From: Sergeia podlipaevii | Lineage: Eukaryota > Euglenozoa > Kinetoplastea > Trypanosomatida > Trypanosomatidae | Assembly: GCA_030849805.1 (NCBI GenBank) | Contig: JASANZ010001992.1 | Span: forward strand, 1 to 30,834 | Direction of reading: 5' to 3' | DNA: 30,834 bases | Shown here: positions 1-7,908 of the stretch, one piece after another | Layout: the number at the start of each line of letters is the position of its first letter | Numbering within the stretch: position 1 is the stretch's first letter | Notes under the pieces: model-generated | Told to the model about the DNA's origin: nothing | The model's input: only the letters and a program-made list of their open reading frames with translations | The model's database searches: none | Program-made: the position numbers and the translations under genes

Positions 1-1420
1 CAGCTTCCTTCGTCATGACCGTCAGGTAGGTGTGTGCGTGTGTGTCTGTGTCCGTGCGTGATGGCGTGCGTGCGTGCGTCCTCAGATCGGAGCGAAAGTA
101 AAGTTCAAGCGAGGTCCTCAGCGGGCAGTGAGCCCCATCGGCTAGTAGTAGAGAATGCACTTTTTCATCATGTCGCAGCACAGCGAGGGACGGCGCCATC
201 ATAAGCACACACACACACACATATATATAGGCACGCAAGGAGAGTGCTGATAGAAAAGGGGAGTGGGCAGCTCTTGGGACTGAATGGAGGTTGCGCGCGC
301 ACTGACATTGCTAATGCGCAACCAATTTGAAGCCCCGTGAGCCGCGCGAGGAAGGGGGAAGGGAGGCGTGGCAGCCGCACTAGGCTGCGCTGCTCGGCTC
401 AGCTCTCGCGCCGCTTTGGTAGTGCTCCACCCGAACGGAAACAGTCAGGACGCACTGCGTAGCAGACGCTTCCGTCACACACAAACATGCAAACGGGAGG
501 CGGCAAGAGGGGGCTGCGGCCGGAAATGGTGTCAGTGCCAGTGCGCGCAGGGCGGCGGCGTGCTCGCTCAGTCAAATGAAAGCTTGGGATGTGGTATACG
601 ATCGGCACGGACCAGCCCAGCTGGCTACGACAAAGGAGCATACCTTAGCAACATCACAGCGCGCGGGCTGCCACGCGGCACTCAGCTGGCAAAGANCTCC
701 GTCACGATAATCACCGCTACGCGATGTGTTGCGCGTGAGCGGCGGTTGGCGCGACGTCGGGACTGTGGGTGGCGATGGAGGTTGAGGTGGAGATGACAGG
801 TGCCTAGGAGTTGTAATGTTTGTTCCTTTGGTGATGTAATGTTCCTATGTGTGCGTGTGTCTATAAAATTGGTGATAGAAGAGAAGAAGTTGAGTTTAGT
901 GATCAATGCTTTTCGGGGGTTTATAAGGTTATATTTTAGGGAAATGGGGGATGGGTTGTTGACAGCCGTGCGGAGAAATGATGGTTATTGGAGAAAAAAA
1001 ATGTGAATTTATTTTTGTGGTTGTTGTGTTGTCTAGTCCTGTGCTGTGGGTAGTTGCACCAAAAAATGGAAGTCAATATAAATGCAGTAAACAGAAATGA
1101 TAAAAAAATAAGTGAATATTCTAGTTAATGAAGGTGCGGAATTTATATATTTGATTTTGGTGAAGGAGGGCTTCTTTTTTCTTTCCGTGTTCGTTGTAGT
1201 CTTGTAACTTGTGGTGGTAGGTCTGCAGGAGCGGCACAAATTAAGTGAACATATCCTTCACGCATTTGTAGTCATGCCGTAGCCAGAAAAAAAAAAGGGA
1301 GATAAGTTAAAAGATGCTGTTGTGGATACTCTAAAATGTCTATTCGTGTTCACTCTTTTTTTTCTTTCCTGCCTCTCTGCTCCTCTTCATTTCATGATCG
1401 CCTTTCTTTCTTTCATTCAT
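1..1420. other. Left-end non-coding region of unusual composition
   Basis: I found no supportable gene here. Bases 1-800 are GC-richer than every other spacer, with GT-rich stretches near 23-80. Bases 820-1250 are G+T-rich on the plus strand, the opposite skew to most spacers. From about 1340 to the stop codon of the next gene the plus strand is pyrimidine-rich, as in several other 3' flanks. Base 696 is an unresolved n. This lies downstream of the last gene of the minus-strand array, so it could be a long 3' flank or the edge of a strand-switch region; neither is proven. No tRNA or snRNA box was seen. Confidence 0.5.
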
Positions 1421-2167
1421 TTAGTTATCCTTGATCCACCCTTCTGTCTTGAGAAGCGGTTCGCTTTCAGTGTATTTCATCGACAGTGCCTCCATCTCCT
1501 CAGCTAATGGCACATATCGCACTTTGCCATCGGCAATGTCCTTATCCAGACGAGTATGTGCAAACATCGGCTTTATAGGAAACACCCTCACGACTCGATT
1601 GTATTCCCCCTCCTTCGCAAGCTCCAGTAGGCTGGCGCGAAAGGCTGCGGCAAGGTTGTGGTGACAGTCATCTACAATAAAGCAGCGCTTGAGCTCCACG
1701 TTCTTCTTAACCTCTGCTAACAAGGCTGCCTCGACTTCCTGCTCCTTGCTGTAGTCACTAATAGTTCCTGTGATGGTGCTCCGCAGCGCATCAGAGCTGA
1801 TGTGAATATAGGACTTATGAACTTGCTCAATGTACTGCCTTGCCCAGCTCGTCTTTCCGCTACCGTGAATGCCAACAAGAACGATCATGGTGGGAAGGTG
1901 CTTATCCATCTTTCGACGCTTGGAGGAGGCGTGATCACGGGTGGGCTTGGAGGTGCCGCGGCTTGGCTTTGGCACAGAAGAGCTCTTCTTGATTCCGCCC
2001 GGACGCTTCTTGCACGATGTTCCACCACCAAAACGAAACTGCGTAAAGCGCGCGAGAAAAAAAAGAATAGCCACCACTAAAGCAAGAAGGGCAGTGAAGA
2101 CGCGACGGTCACGCAGCCTCGTCAGAATGCTACCCGCATGCCATGTAGTAGTTGTTGTCGATAGCAT
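1421..2167 (-). CDS. Membrane-anchored P-loop kinase of the AAA_33 / polynucleotide-kinase-like type
   Basis: The protein has 248 residues. Residues 24-42 form one hydrophobic segment, followed by a basic, serine/proline-rich linker (about 52-90). A P-loop domain fills the rest: Walker A GIHGSGKT at 99-106, SSDALR at 124-129, and a second acidic motif, IVDDCHHN, at 164-171, where T4 polynucleotide kinase and zeta-like kinases carry a catalytic or Mg-binding loop. It therefore probably phosphorylates a nucleotide, RNA end or small molecule while anchored in a membrane; the substrate cannot be told. The ATG at 2167 is the first in frame, and no other ATG lies between it and 2299. It is the last gene of the array. 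The domain call is firm, the function is not. Confidence 0.75.
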   Translation of the reverse strand: MLSTTTTTWHAGSILTRLRDRRVFTALLALVVAILFFLARFTQFRFGGGTSCKKRPGGIKKSSSVPKPSRGTSKPTRDHASSKRRKMDKHLPTMIVLVGIHGSGKTSWARQYIEQVHKSYIHISSDALRSTITGTISDYSKEQEVEAALLAEVKKNVELKRCFIVDDCHHNLAAAFRASLLELAKEGEYNRVVRVFPIKPMFAHTRLDKDIADGKVRYVPLAEEMEALSMKYTESEPLLKTEGWIKDN

Positions 2168-3075
2168 TCGTATTTCTTCTGTGTGTGTGAGTGTGGGTGT
2201 GTGGGTGGGTGGGTGCGTCTAGGGTCAAGCTTGCAACACTTTCACTCTATTTATGTGTATGGGTGCTAGCTTTGTGCGTTGAACAGAAGAAAAAAAAGCA
2301 TGTTTTTTTTAAAAAAAAAAATACGTGTAGTCAAGAAATGGAAAGGGGAAAGAAAGTAGAAATATATCAGTAGGAAGCAAAGAGTTAAAAAGCACACTGA
2401 AAAATGTAGTAATGCGGATAACCGCAATGATAAAGTGCAACGGCTTCCATTTTACAATTGCTAATAGTAACCGTGTGTGCAATAAGAAAAAGACAAATTT
2501 TTTTTTTCCCGAACTACGTACTCGCGCGCGCGTGTGCGCATTCAAAGAAAAGTGTTTTCTATAAATTGAATAAAACTGATATATAGAAACATCGCTTGAC
2601 ACCAAAAAATTACAACTGCTTCTCAGATCTATCAATCCTTCTCTATGGACGATGAAGAGAAAGGACAAAGAAGACAAATTATAATAAAACAAAAGGGAGA
2701 AAAGCTGAGAGAACATCAATTCACTCCTGTATATCACTGTAGCAAGAAAAAAAAAATTCTTGCTGCTTCCTCTCCTCTCTCTTTGTCTTGTCCCTGATGT
2801 ACTATGATTTCTTTCTCTCTCCTCTCTTGATCCACTCTTCTCCCCCCCCCCTTGCTCTCCACTTCCCGCTGAAGATCAGCTACTCTTCTCTTTTTTTTGA
2901 AGACAACTTCTTTTCGAAAAGGATTTAACGGAAAGCGACAGCAAACAACAACGGGCAATAACACACACAAAAAAGCATATTGCATTGGCAAATGCTCTCA
3001 ACACGATACAAGAAGAAAAACTTTGAGGGATGCCCTTCCGCACGTTACGGTGCATCACACTCCTATTACTGTTGT
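2168..3075. other. Spacer between the porin-like and P-loop kinase genes
   Basis: This spacer holds the 3' flank of the porin-like gene and the 5' flank of the P-loop kinase. Plus-strand pyrimidine tracts at 2752-2890 make the mRNA purine-rich soon after the upstream gene's stop. Next to the downstream gene, A-runs on the plus strand provide T-rich acceptor tracts. The long minus-strand frame across 2309-2737 is low-complexity Phe/Leu/Ser-rich sequence and is not a gene. Confidence 0.5.
2270..2298 (-). promoter_or_regulatory. Predicted trans-splice acceptor of the P-loop kinase gene
   Basis: On the minus strand a T-rich tract (2286-2298) is followed by the first AG at 2271-2270, giving a leader of about 100 nt. 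The nearest upstream ATG (2301-2299) lies just before the tract, so it would be removed by splicing. Confidence 0.5.
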
Positions 3076-4215
3076 CTAGCTATCAATCTCCATGGTGAGA
3101 GTGACACCATACTTCAAATGGGTTCCCTCAAGCAACAGGTTTCGCTGAACTACAAAGCCCCATCGAAGGCAATTGTTGAAGTAGCCTCGCAGCGTCGCCG
3201 CGAAATGGCCGTTGCTCTCCACCTTGCACGCGAGCACCAACGGCGTCACCGTTGTCCACTGGAAGCGCATACCAGTCCCACTGCTATTGCTGCCGCTACT
3301 GCTGCTTTCCTTCTGACTGATAAGGGCGGGCACACGGATGCGGAAGCCTTGAGTGAAGCCCATCGATACGTGGGCACGAGACTCTGTAATGTCAAAGTCA
3401 TACGCACACGCCACGGCGGTGGAGGCGGTGCACTTCTGGAGAAACGTCACCCGAGCAGAGCGCCATGTGTCAGCCGCACGCGTCAACTTTGCCGCAAAAG
3501 ACCAGTTTGTTTCGGTGACACCAACGCCAGCGTACATGACGTCATAGATCTCCTGTCCATTCCTCTGCTCTAGATACGAAAGCCGCTGACGCTCAAAGCC
3601 GCCACCTACAAGAATGTTAAAGAAACGTGCGCCACAGTCAAAGAGAAGATTGCTACTACCCAACCCATTGCGCTGCGCCACAAGACCAGAATAGAAGTCG
3701 TTGCGCTGGTACTGCACATTCATGGCGGTCACATCTTCAGAGGCTGGGGCTATCGTGTTCACCGCAGCACGTCCACCCATCACGAGACCTTCAAGCAGGC
3801 CCGTCACCGTCCCAAAGCCAACGCACATACCGGCATTGTCGAGCGCAAACCCCAAATTGGTAGTGCAGATGTGGGGGAAGTGTACCTCGCTAAACAGCTT
3901 CATCTTTCCGAGTGCAGTGCCGTCCCTGCGGAGCACCATGCGGGGTGAGAGGCATACACTGTTGGGAGTGCCGCGATGCTGAGGCTGAGACTGGTTCGTG
4001 TGAGCCTGCTCACTAGGCTTCACGTCCGGAGTGGCCAACTCTGCTGCTCGGTCGCCCTCAGTGGCAAGGCCGGTGAACACATTTTGGCCCCACACAGATT
4101 CGGAGTACTGGCGAGTCTTAATGGCAAAGAAGATAGCCGAGTCATCACGAAACGTCTTTCGAAAGAAGTTGTCTACGTTCACAAAGTACTCATTCAATGT
4201 CTTTGGTGCCTCCAT
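3076..4215 (-). CDS. Mitochondrial porin-like beta-barrel protein (VDAC-like)
   Basis: The protein has 379 residues from the ATG at 4215; the frame runs further upstream only to a GTG, which I rejected. It is rich in short alternating polar/hydrophobic strands with many Gly and aromatic residues, has no hydrophobic helix, and ends in a beta-signal-like strand (KYGVTLTMEID). That is the pattern of the mitochondrial VDAC/Tom40 beta-barrel superfamily, inserted into the outer membrane by the SAM complex. Trypanosomatids have several divergent VDAC-like proteins and an archaic Tom40 (ATOM40). The place next to the PIP kinase and RRP6 genes makes me favour a VDAC-like protein. A Ser/Gly-rich stretch (about 305-320 residues) is probably a loop insertion. 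ATOM40 is the main alternative. Confidence 0.6.
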   Translation of the reverse strand: MEAPKTLNEYFVNVDNFFRKTFRDDSAIFFAIKTRQYSESVWGQNVFTGLATEGDRAAELATPDVKPSEQAHTNQSQPQHRGTPNSVCLSPRMVLRRDGTALGKMKLFSEVHFPHICTTNLGFALDNAGMCVGFGTVTGLLEGLVMGGRAAVNTIAPASEDVTAMNVQYQRNDFYSGLVAQRNGLGSSNLLFDCGARFFNILVGGGFERQRLSYLEQRNGQEIYDVMYAGVGVTETNWSFAAKLTRAADTWRSARVTFLQKCTASTAVACAYDFDITESRAHVSMGFTQGFRIRVPALISQKESSSSGSNSSGTGMRFQWTTVTPLVLACKVESNGHFAATLRGYFNNCLRWGFVVQRNLLLEGTHLKYGVTLTMEIDS

Positions 4216-4519
4216 CTTCGAGCAATAGGGGTGCACAGTGTGTACGTATCTATGTATGTTTATGTAAATGAATGTAGAAAAAAAAACTAAAGATACTTTC
4301 TATAGCTGTCTCCCCCTTTGCTCTGCTTTTTTTGGTGATGGTGGAGAGATATTTCACTGTTATTACTTCACTGCAGCAATGTGAAAGCTGATACAGAAAC
4401 GTGTGGGTGATTTTTTTCCTTAATTCTTATATTTTTCCTGCCTCCTAATACACGTGTTCCTTCCTTCTGTGAATCAAAACAAAAAGACGGTGAAAGGATA
4501 TAAAATATGAAAGTGGAAT

Positions 4520-4571
4520 CTAAAAAAACAAAGCAGAAAGGGTGTATAAAAACAACAACAACAACAATAAA
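4520..4571 (-). promoter_or_regulatory. Predicted trans-splice acceptor of the porin-like gene
   Basis: A T-rich, GTT-repeat tract on the minus strand ends in TTTTTTTTAG, with the AG at 4521-4520 and a leader of about 305 nt. The first upstream ATG lies just beyond it, at 4585-4583. A nearer T-run with its first AG at 4251-4250 (leader about 35 nt) is an alternative site. Confidence 0.5.
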
Positions 4572-4758
4572 GGCTTTCAGTTCATCTGCCTCCAGCGCTT
4601 CCTTCTAAAACTCATTTTAGTAACACCACAACAGAGGCACAAAAGCGCAAGTAATCCCATGTGCAATACCTGGTTGTTGTTTTTTCTCCCTTCCATGTCA
4701 TTCATCTTTCCAAGAGAGAAAAAAAGGAAAAAAAAAGTGGGTCTTCATACAGCATAGT

Positions 4759-4784
4759 ACACACACACACACACACACACACAC
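4759..4784. repeat. (AC)13 microsatellite
   Basis: A perfect AC dinucleotide run, extended imperfectly by GCACGC, in the 3' flank of the PIP kinase gene. Confidence 0.9.
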
Positions 4785-4969
4785 GCACGCACACATGTGT
4801 ATATTTATATATCGTGAGCTGGCATAAATCAAGCCTCCATCTGTCTCTCTCCCTCTCTCTGTCCTCATATATATCGCATTTTCTCCTTACGACTAGTCAG
4901 TAAACGTTCCCTTTTGCTTTCTTTACCGCCTTTGAAAAGAAAAACAAAAATGCCCCCCTTCCCCCCCCT

Positions 4970-6724
4970 CTACACAATAATCGACGACATAAATGAGATA
5001 AAGCGGGCCGCGTAGTTTTGTGGATTAACGCACGAGATGCGCTCGCGATCATGAATGGTGCCCATGATCAGCGTCTCAAAAGTTTTACGGGTATTGTACT
5101 CCTGCAGGATATCGATGATGCCAAGATAGTAGATTTCTCTTCTCAAGCCCGGAACATCGTTACTGAGCATGCCTGTGTCGTGTGCAGTAAAGCATCGTCC
5201 GTCTAAAGGCTGCGCCGGCCGGCCCGAAACAATAATGGCATCGTGATCACCTGCCAGTGGATCATAAGCGCCAGCGTGACTTACTGCAAAAGATCGATTG
5301 ATATTATAATTATTGTTGTTTGAATTCATCTGATGAGCGGGAGAAAAGGAGCCGTATTCAAATCCACTCGGCCATGTCGCGTTAAACACATTTGTGCTGC
5401 TAGTAACGAGTGGGGACCCTGAGTGATTTTTGTTGTGGGCAGCTATGATCTGATTTGCCTGCTCACCCAGCGTTGCCCCACTTGGCAAAACGTGAATACC
5501 AACCAAAAAGGAGTAGTCCATAATCATTGAGCCCTTCAAGAAGTCGCAGTCCTGCTTGATCTGATCAATGATGAGCTGCCGCCGCTCCGGTCCCACATGA
5601 ACAGGACTGTGAATATCAAGATCCTTCTGCGTGCACGTGGAGCGTCGCTTCTCAGCGTCAGACGCGAACCTGCCCACTGTGCTGCCCTTCAGGTCAAATT
5701 TCTCGTGCATCGTATTTGTGGTGGCAAAAACGTTCTGCATAATCACAATGTTATGTGCCTCACTTCCAATCACAAGCCTGTGATGCCCTACAAAATGTGT
5801 CAAAAGTGTGTATGGGTTGTCGCGAACATGAAAGTAGTAGCGATGGAGTATCTGCCGAAGAAAGGCGCTCTCCTCGTTGGTCATCGTTTTGATCACCCAG
5901 TTCTTTCCGCAGAAGAACAACCGCGCGGCGGACTTGCCAGGTGTGGGGATGCTGTGCCATCGACTGCGGCTCAGCACATCACAGTACTCCATGGGATCTA
6001 CATTGAAAAACTCGCGAATGTGCCGATAGCACATGGGAGAGTAGTCAATGAACTTAAAGTCTACGGTGGAGGCCATGCCACTTTCATCATCGTCATCGTC
6101 ATCGGATTCATTTTCACCGGCTGCGCTTTCGCCTGCAAAAGACAAGTGATGCTTTCGTCCTCTGTGGTGCTGATGCCAAGTGCTGTTGGTCGTGCTTGAT
6201 GGGCCAATGACATCTGCATCATCATAGTCTCCTCCTCCTCCTCCTCCTCTCTCACCGCCTAGACCAGCAAGATCGTTGCTGCTGTCATGCTCCATGCTAA
6301 ATAGGTTTGTCGGGTTGTGGTTCCTCACGCCGGAGGAGCGGCCCTCACAGCATGCGGCGGCGGTGGCATCATTCGGCTTGCGGTGTGCCTTAAACTTGAT
6401 CGTTGTTTCAATAGTGAAATCCCTGTGAGGGTTGAGAGGACGTTGCTTTTGTGGATAGGAAATGCTCCGGATACTTCTCGCAAGAGCCTTCTTCAAGCAG
6501 CTGATCACCAGCTTCGTCGCATCGTTTTGCTGCTCATCATCGGCACCCTCGTTTTGTGTGGCAGCAGCGGTGTTAGGCGATGCGTTGCTTGTGTGTCGCG
6601 TAGACCGCTTCGTCATCCTGAAACTTTCGTCACTAACCGCTGAGTGCGCGGCTTCCTCTTCACGGTCAGATGTCCCATCTGGATCAAAGTTGATGGATGC
6701 TAACAGCACTCGATTCAACGGCAT
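4970..6724 (-). CDS. PIP5K: Phosphatidylinositol phosphate kinase (PIP5K family)
   Basis: The protein has 584 residues from the ATG at 6724; the frame continues to a TTG at 6799 with no further ATG. Residues 1-220 are a low-complexity extension with poly-Gly (159-165) and poly-Asp (208-213). The catalytic region (about 221-584) has a G-loop-like GKSA at 263-266, the ATP lysine in VIKTM (K279), FDLKGSTVGR (343-352), IMDYSFLVGIH (401-411), an IID metal-binding motif in YLGIIDILQEYNTRK (533-547) and the terminal PxxYAxRF box (568-575). These are hallmarks of type I/II PIP kinases, which make PI(4,5)P2 at membranes. An Asn/Ser-rich insertion of about 110 residues (415-525) separates the MDYS and IID motifs. 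T. brucei PIP5K has been linked to control of VSG expression sites; the same role here is inference. Confidence 0.93.
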   Translation of the reverse strand: MPLNRVLLASINFDPDGTSDREEEAAHSAVSDESFRMTKRSTRHTSNASPNTAAATQNEGADDEQQNDATKLVISCLKKALARSIRSISYPQKQRPLNPHRDFTIETTIKFKAHRKPNDATAAACCEGRSSGVRNHNPTNLFSMEHDSSNDLAGLGGERGGGGGGDYDDADVIGPSSTTNSTWHQHHRGRKHHLSFAGESAAGENESDDDDDDESGMASTVDFKFIDYSPMCYRHIREFFNVDPMEYCDVLSRSRWHSIPTPGKSAARLFFCGKNWVIKTMTNEESAFLRQILHRYYFHVRDNPYTLLTHFVGHHRLVIGSEAHNIVIMQNVFATTNTMHEKFDLKGSTVGRFASDAEKRRSTCTQKDLDIHSPVHVGPERRQLIIDQIKQDCDFLKGSMIMDYSFLVGIHVLPSGATLGEQANQIIAAHNKNHSGSPLVTSSTNVFNATWPSGFEYGSFSPAHQMNSNNNNYNINRSFAVSHAGAYDPLAGDHDAIIVSGRPAQPLDGRCFTAHDTGMLSNDVPGLRREIYYLGIIDILQEYNTRKTFETLIMGTIHDRERISCVNPQNYAARFISFMSSIIV

Positions 6725-6851
6725 CTTTCCTGTGAGAGAGAAAAAAAAATGTAAGTAAAGCAGTTCTTTTTTAAAGAAAATTTCAAGTAGTTGTATCAAC
6801 TCTTTTTTAAAAGTTTACACACACACACAATCTCTCAAGTAGTACGTTCAG

Positions 6852-6871
6852 CTGAGAAGGCCAAAGAACAA

Positions 6872-6875
<4 letters not shown>
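6852..6875 (-). promoter_or_regulatory. Predicted trans-splice acceptor of the PIP kinase gene
   Basis: On the minus strand the tract TTTGTTCTTTGGCCTTCTC ends in AG at 6853-6852, leaving a leader of about 128 nt without ATG. The next ATG upstream lies at 6876-6874. A second good candidate is the T/CT tract at 6749-6732 with its AG at 6731-6730, which would leave a leader of only five or six bases. Confidence 0.5.

Positions 6876-6879
<4 letters not shown>

Positions 6880-6908
<29 letters not shown>
6880..6908. repeat. (TA)n microsatellite
   Basis: A run of about 14 TA units, just beyond the predicted acceptor of the PIP kinase gene. Confidence 0.9.
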
Positions 6909-6910
<2 letters not shown>

Positions 6911-7348
6911 TGATATACTAAAAATAAAAAGTACTACTTGTAGGTCAATCTCTCTCTCGCTTTCTTAGGAAAGGCAAATAGTACTAACAGCAATAGTGCC
7001 AAATGTAAACCAAAAGCACAAAAAAAAATATTCTACAGATTTATAAATAATCAATGATTTGTATCTACGTCTTTAGTAACTATGTGTCGCAACCACTTCT
7101 TTTTTTTTCTTCTTCTTCTTTTTCTTTTTCTTCTTCTGTTTGGGTGTGTACGTGCTACTACTTAGGTTTCCTTTCTTTCCTTGTTTTGAATGTCAGAACA
7201 CAAACGCAAAAAGATGAAAAGATATAAATCTATCAATATATATTGCTAACTCTCCGCGTCGACAAGAAAGTAGTAATGCGTACTAAAGCAAAATGCGTAT
7301 ACACCTATATGAGATATTAAAGTGCACACCCACCTTTCTTCACAAACA

Positions 7349-7382
7349 AGAGAGAGGAAGAGAGAGAGAGAGAGAGAGAGAG
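7349..7382. repeat. (AG)n microsatellite
   Basis: An AG run interrupted once (GGA), in the 3' flank of RRP6; it reads as CT on the mRNA strand. Confidence 0.85.
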
Positions 7383-7908
7383 GCGCGCACTGCACGGCTT
7401 TTGCTGCTGCTGCGATCAAGAAGACGAGTTTTATATGTATATAAAGATCAGGGAAGACGAAAAACGCAGGAAAAGAGTCATCTACAATAGAACAACATCA
7501 AGAACACCGTAGAGTATTAATGGTAGGTCAAAGGCAGACATCAAAAAAAAGGTTTAAAAAACCTCCCTAGCAGGCAATTTTTTATCAGTGATATTAACTG
7601 CTAGTGAAAAGCAATGAATTCAAGAAGACGTATCCGGTCAAATTTCATTGCTCTAATACCAATTTGTTTTTTGTTTTTAATTAGCGAGAAGCAACGCACG
7701 CATTTATGCACTTTTTTAAGGTTACTCCTCATACTCGGTTTTTAAACGTAAGGAGGCGTCAAGCGGGTTTATGTTATATAAGAGAGACACACAACACGGT
7801 GGCATGTCTAAATGTATTTCAAGAAACACTCTCGGCTCACAAGTAACAGTATGCACGCGTGCGTTTGGTTTCATACATACACACAAACACACAAAGGCAT
7901 GCAACACG

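Larger units (their letters stand above)
4216..4969. other. Spacer with (CA)n microsatellite
   Basis: This is the 3' flank of the PIP kinase and the leader of the porin-like gene. The plus strand is pyrimidine-rich at about 4835-4970 just after the PIP kinase stop, including C-runs near 4950-4970. The (AC)n tract lies at 4759-4784. No gene was seen. Confidence 0.55.
6725..7908. other. Spacer with TA and AG microsatellites
   Basis: This is the 3' flank of RRP6 and the leader of the PIP kinase. It holds a (TA)n tract, an (AG)n tract and a CTT/TTC-rich stretch at 7098-7137. No coding sequence was supported. Confidence 0.55.

Noticed and set aside
399..641. Minus-strand frame of 80 codons with ATG
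   Set aside because: There is no polypyrimidine tract before it and no domain or plausible protein composition.
368..796. Plus-strand frame of 142 codons in the GC-rich left end
   Set aside because: It starts at GTG, contains the ambiguous base, has an Arg/Cys-rich composition typical of chance frames in GC-rich DNA, and shows no recognisable domain.
2309..2737. Minus-strand frame of 142 codons rich in Phe, Leu and Ser
   Set aside because: This composition results from T-rich spacer sequence read in frame; no conserved pattern.
5597..6199. Plus-strand frame of 200 codons opposite the PIP kinase
   Set aside because: It is antisense to conserved kinase motifs and has no domain of its own.
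6725..6799. In-frame upstream extension of the PIP kinase
   Set aside because: It begins at TTG and contains a strong acceptor-like tract directly before the ATG at 6724.
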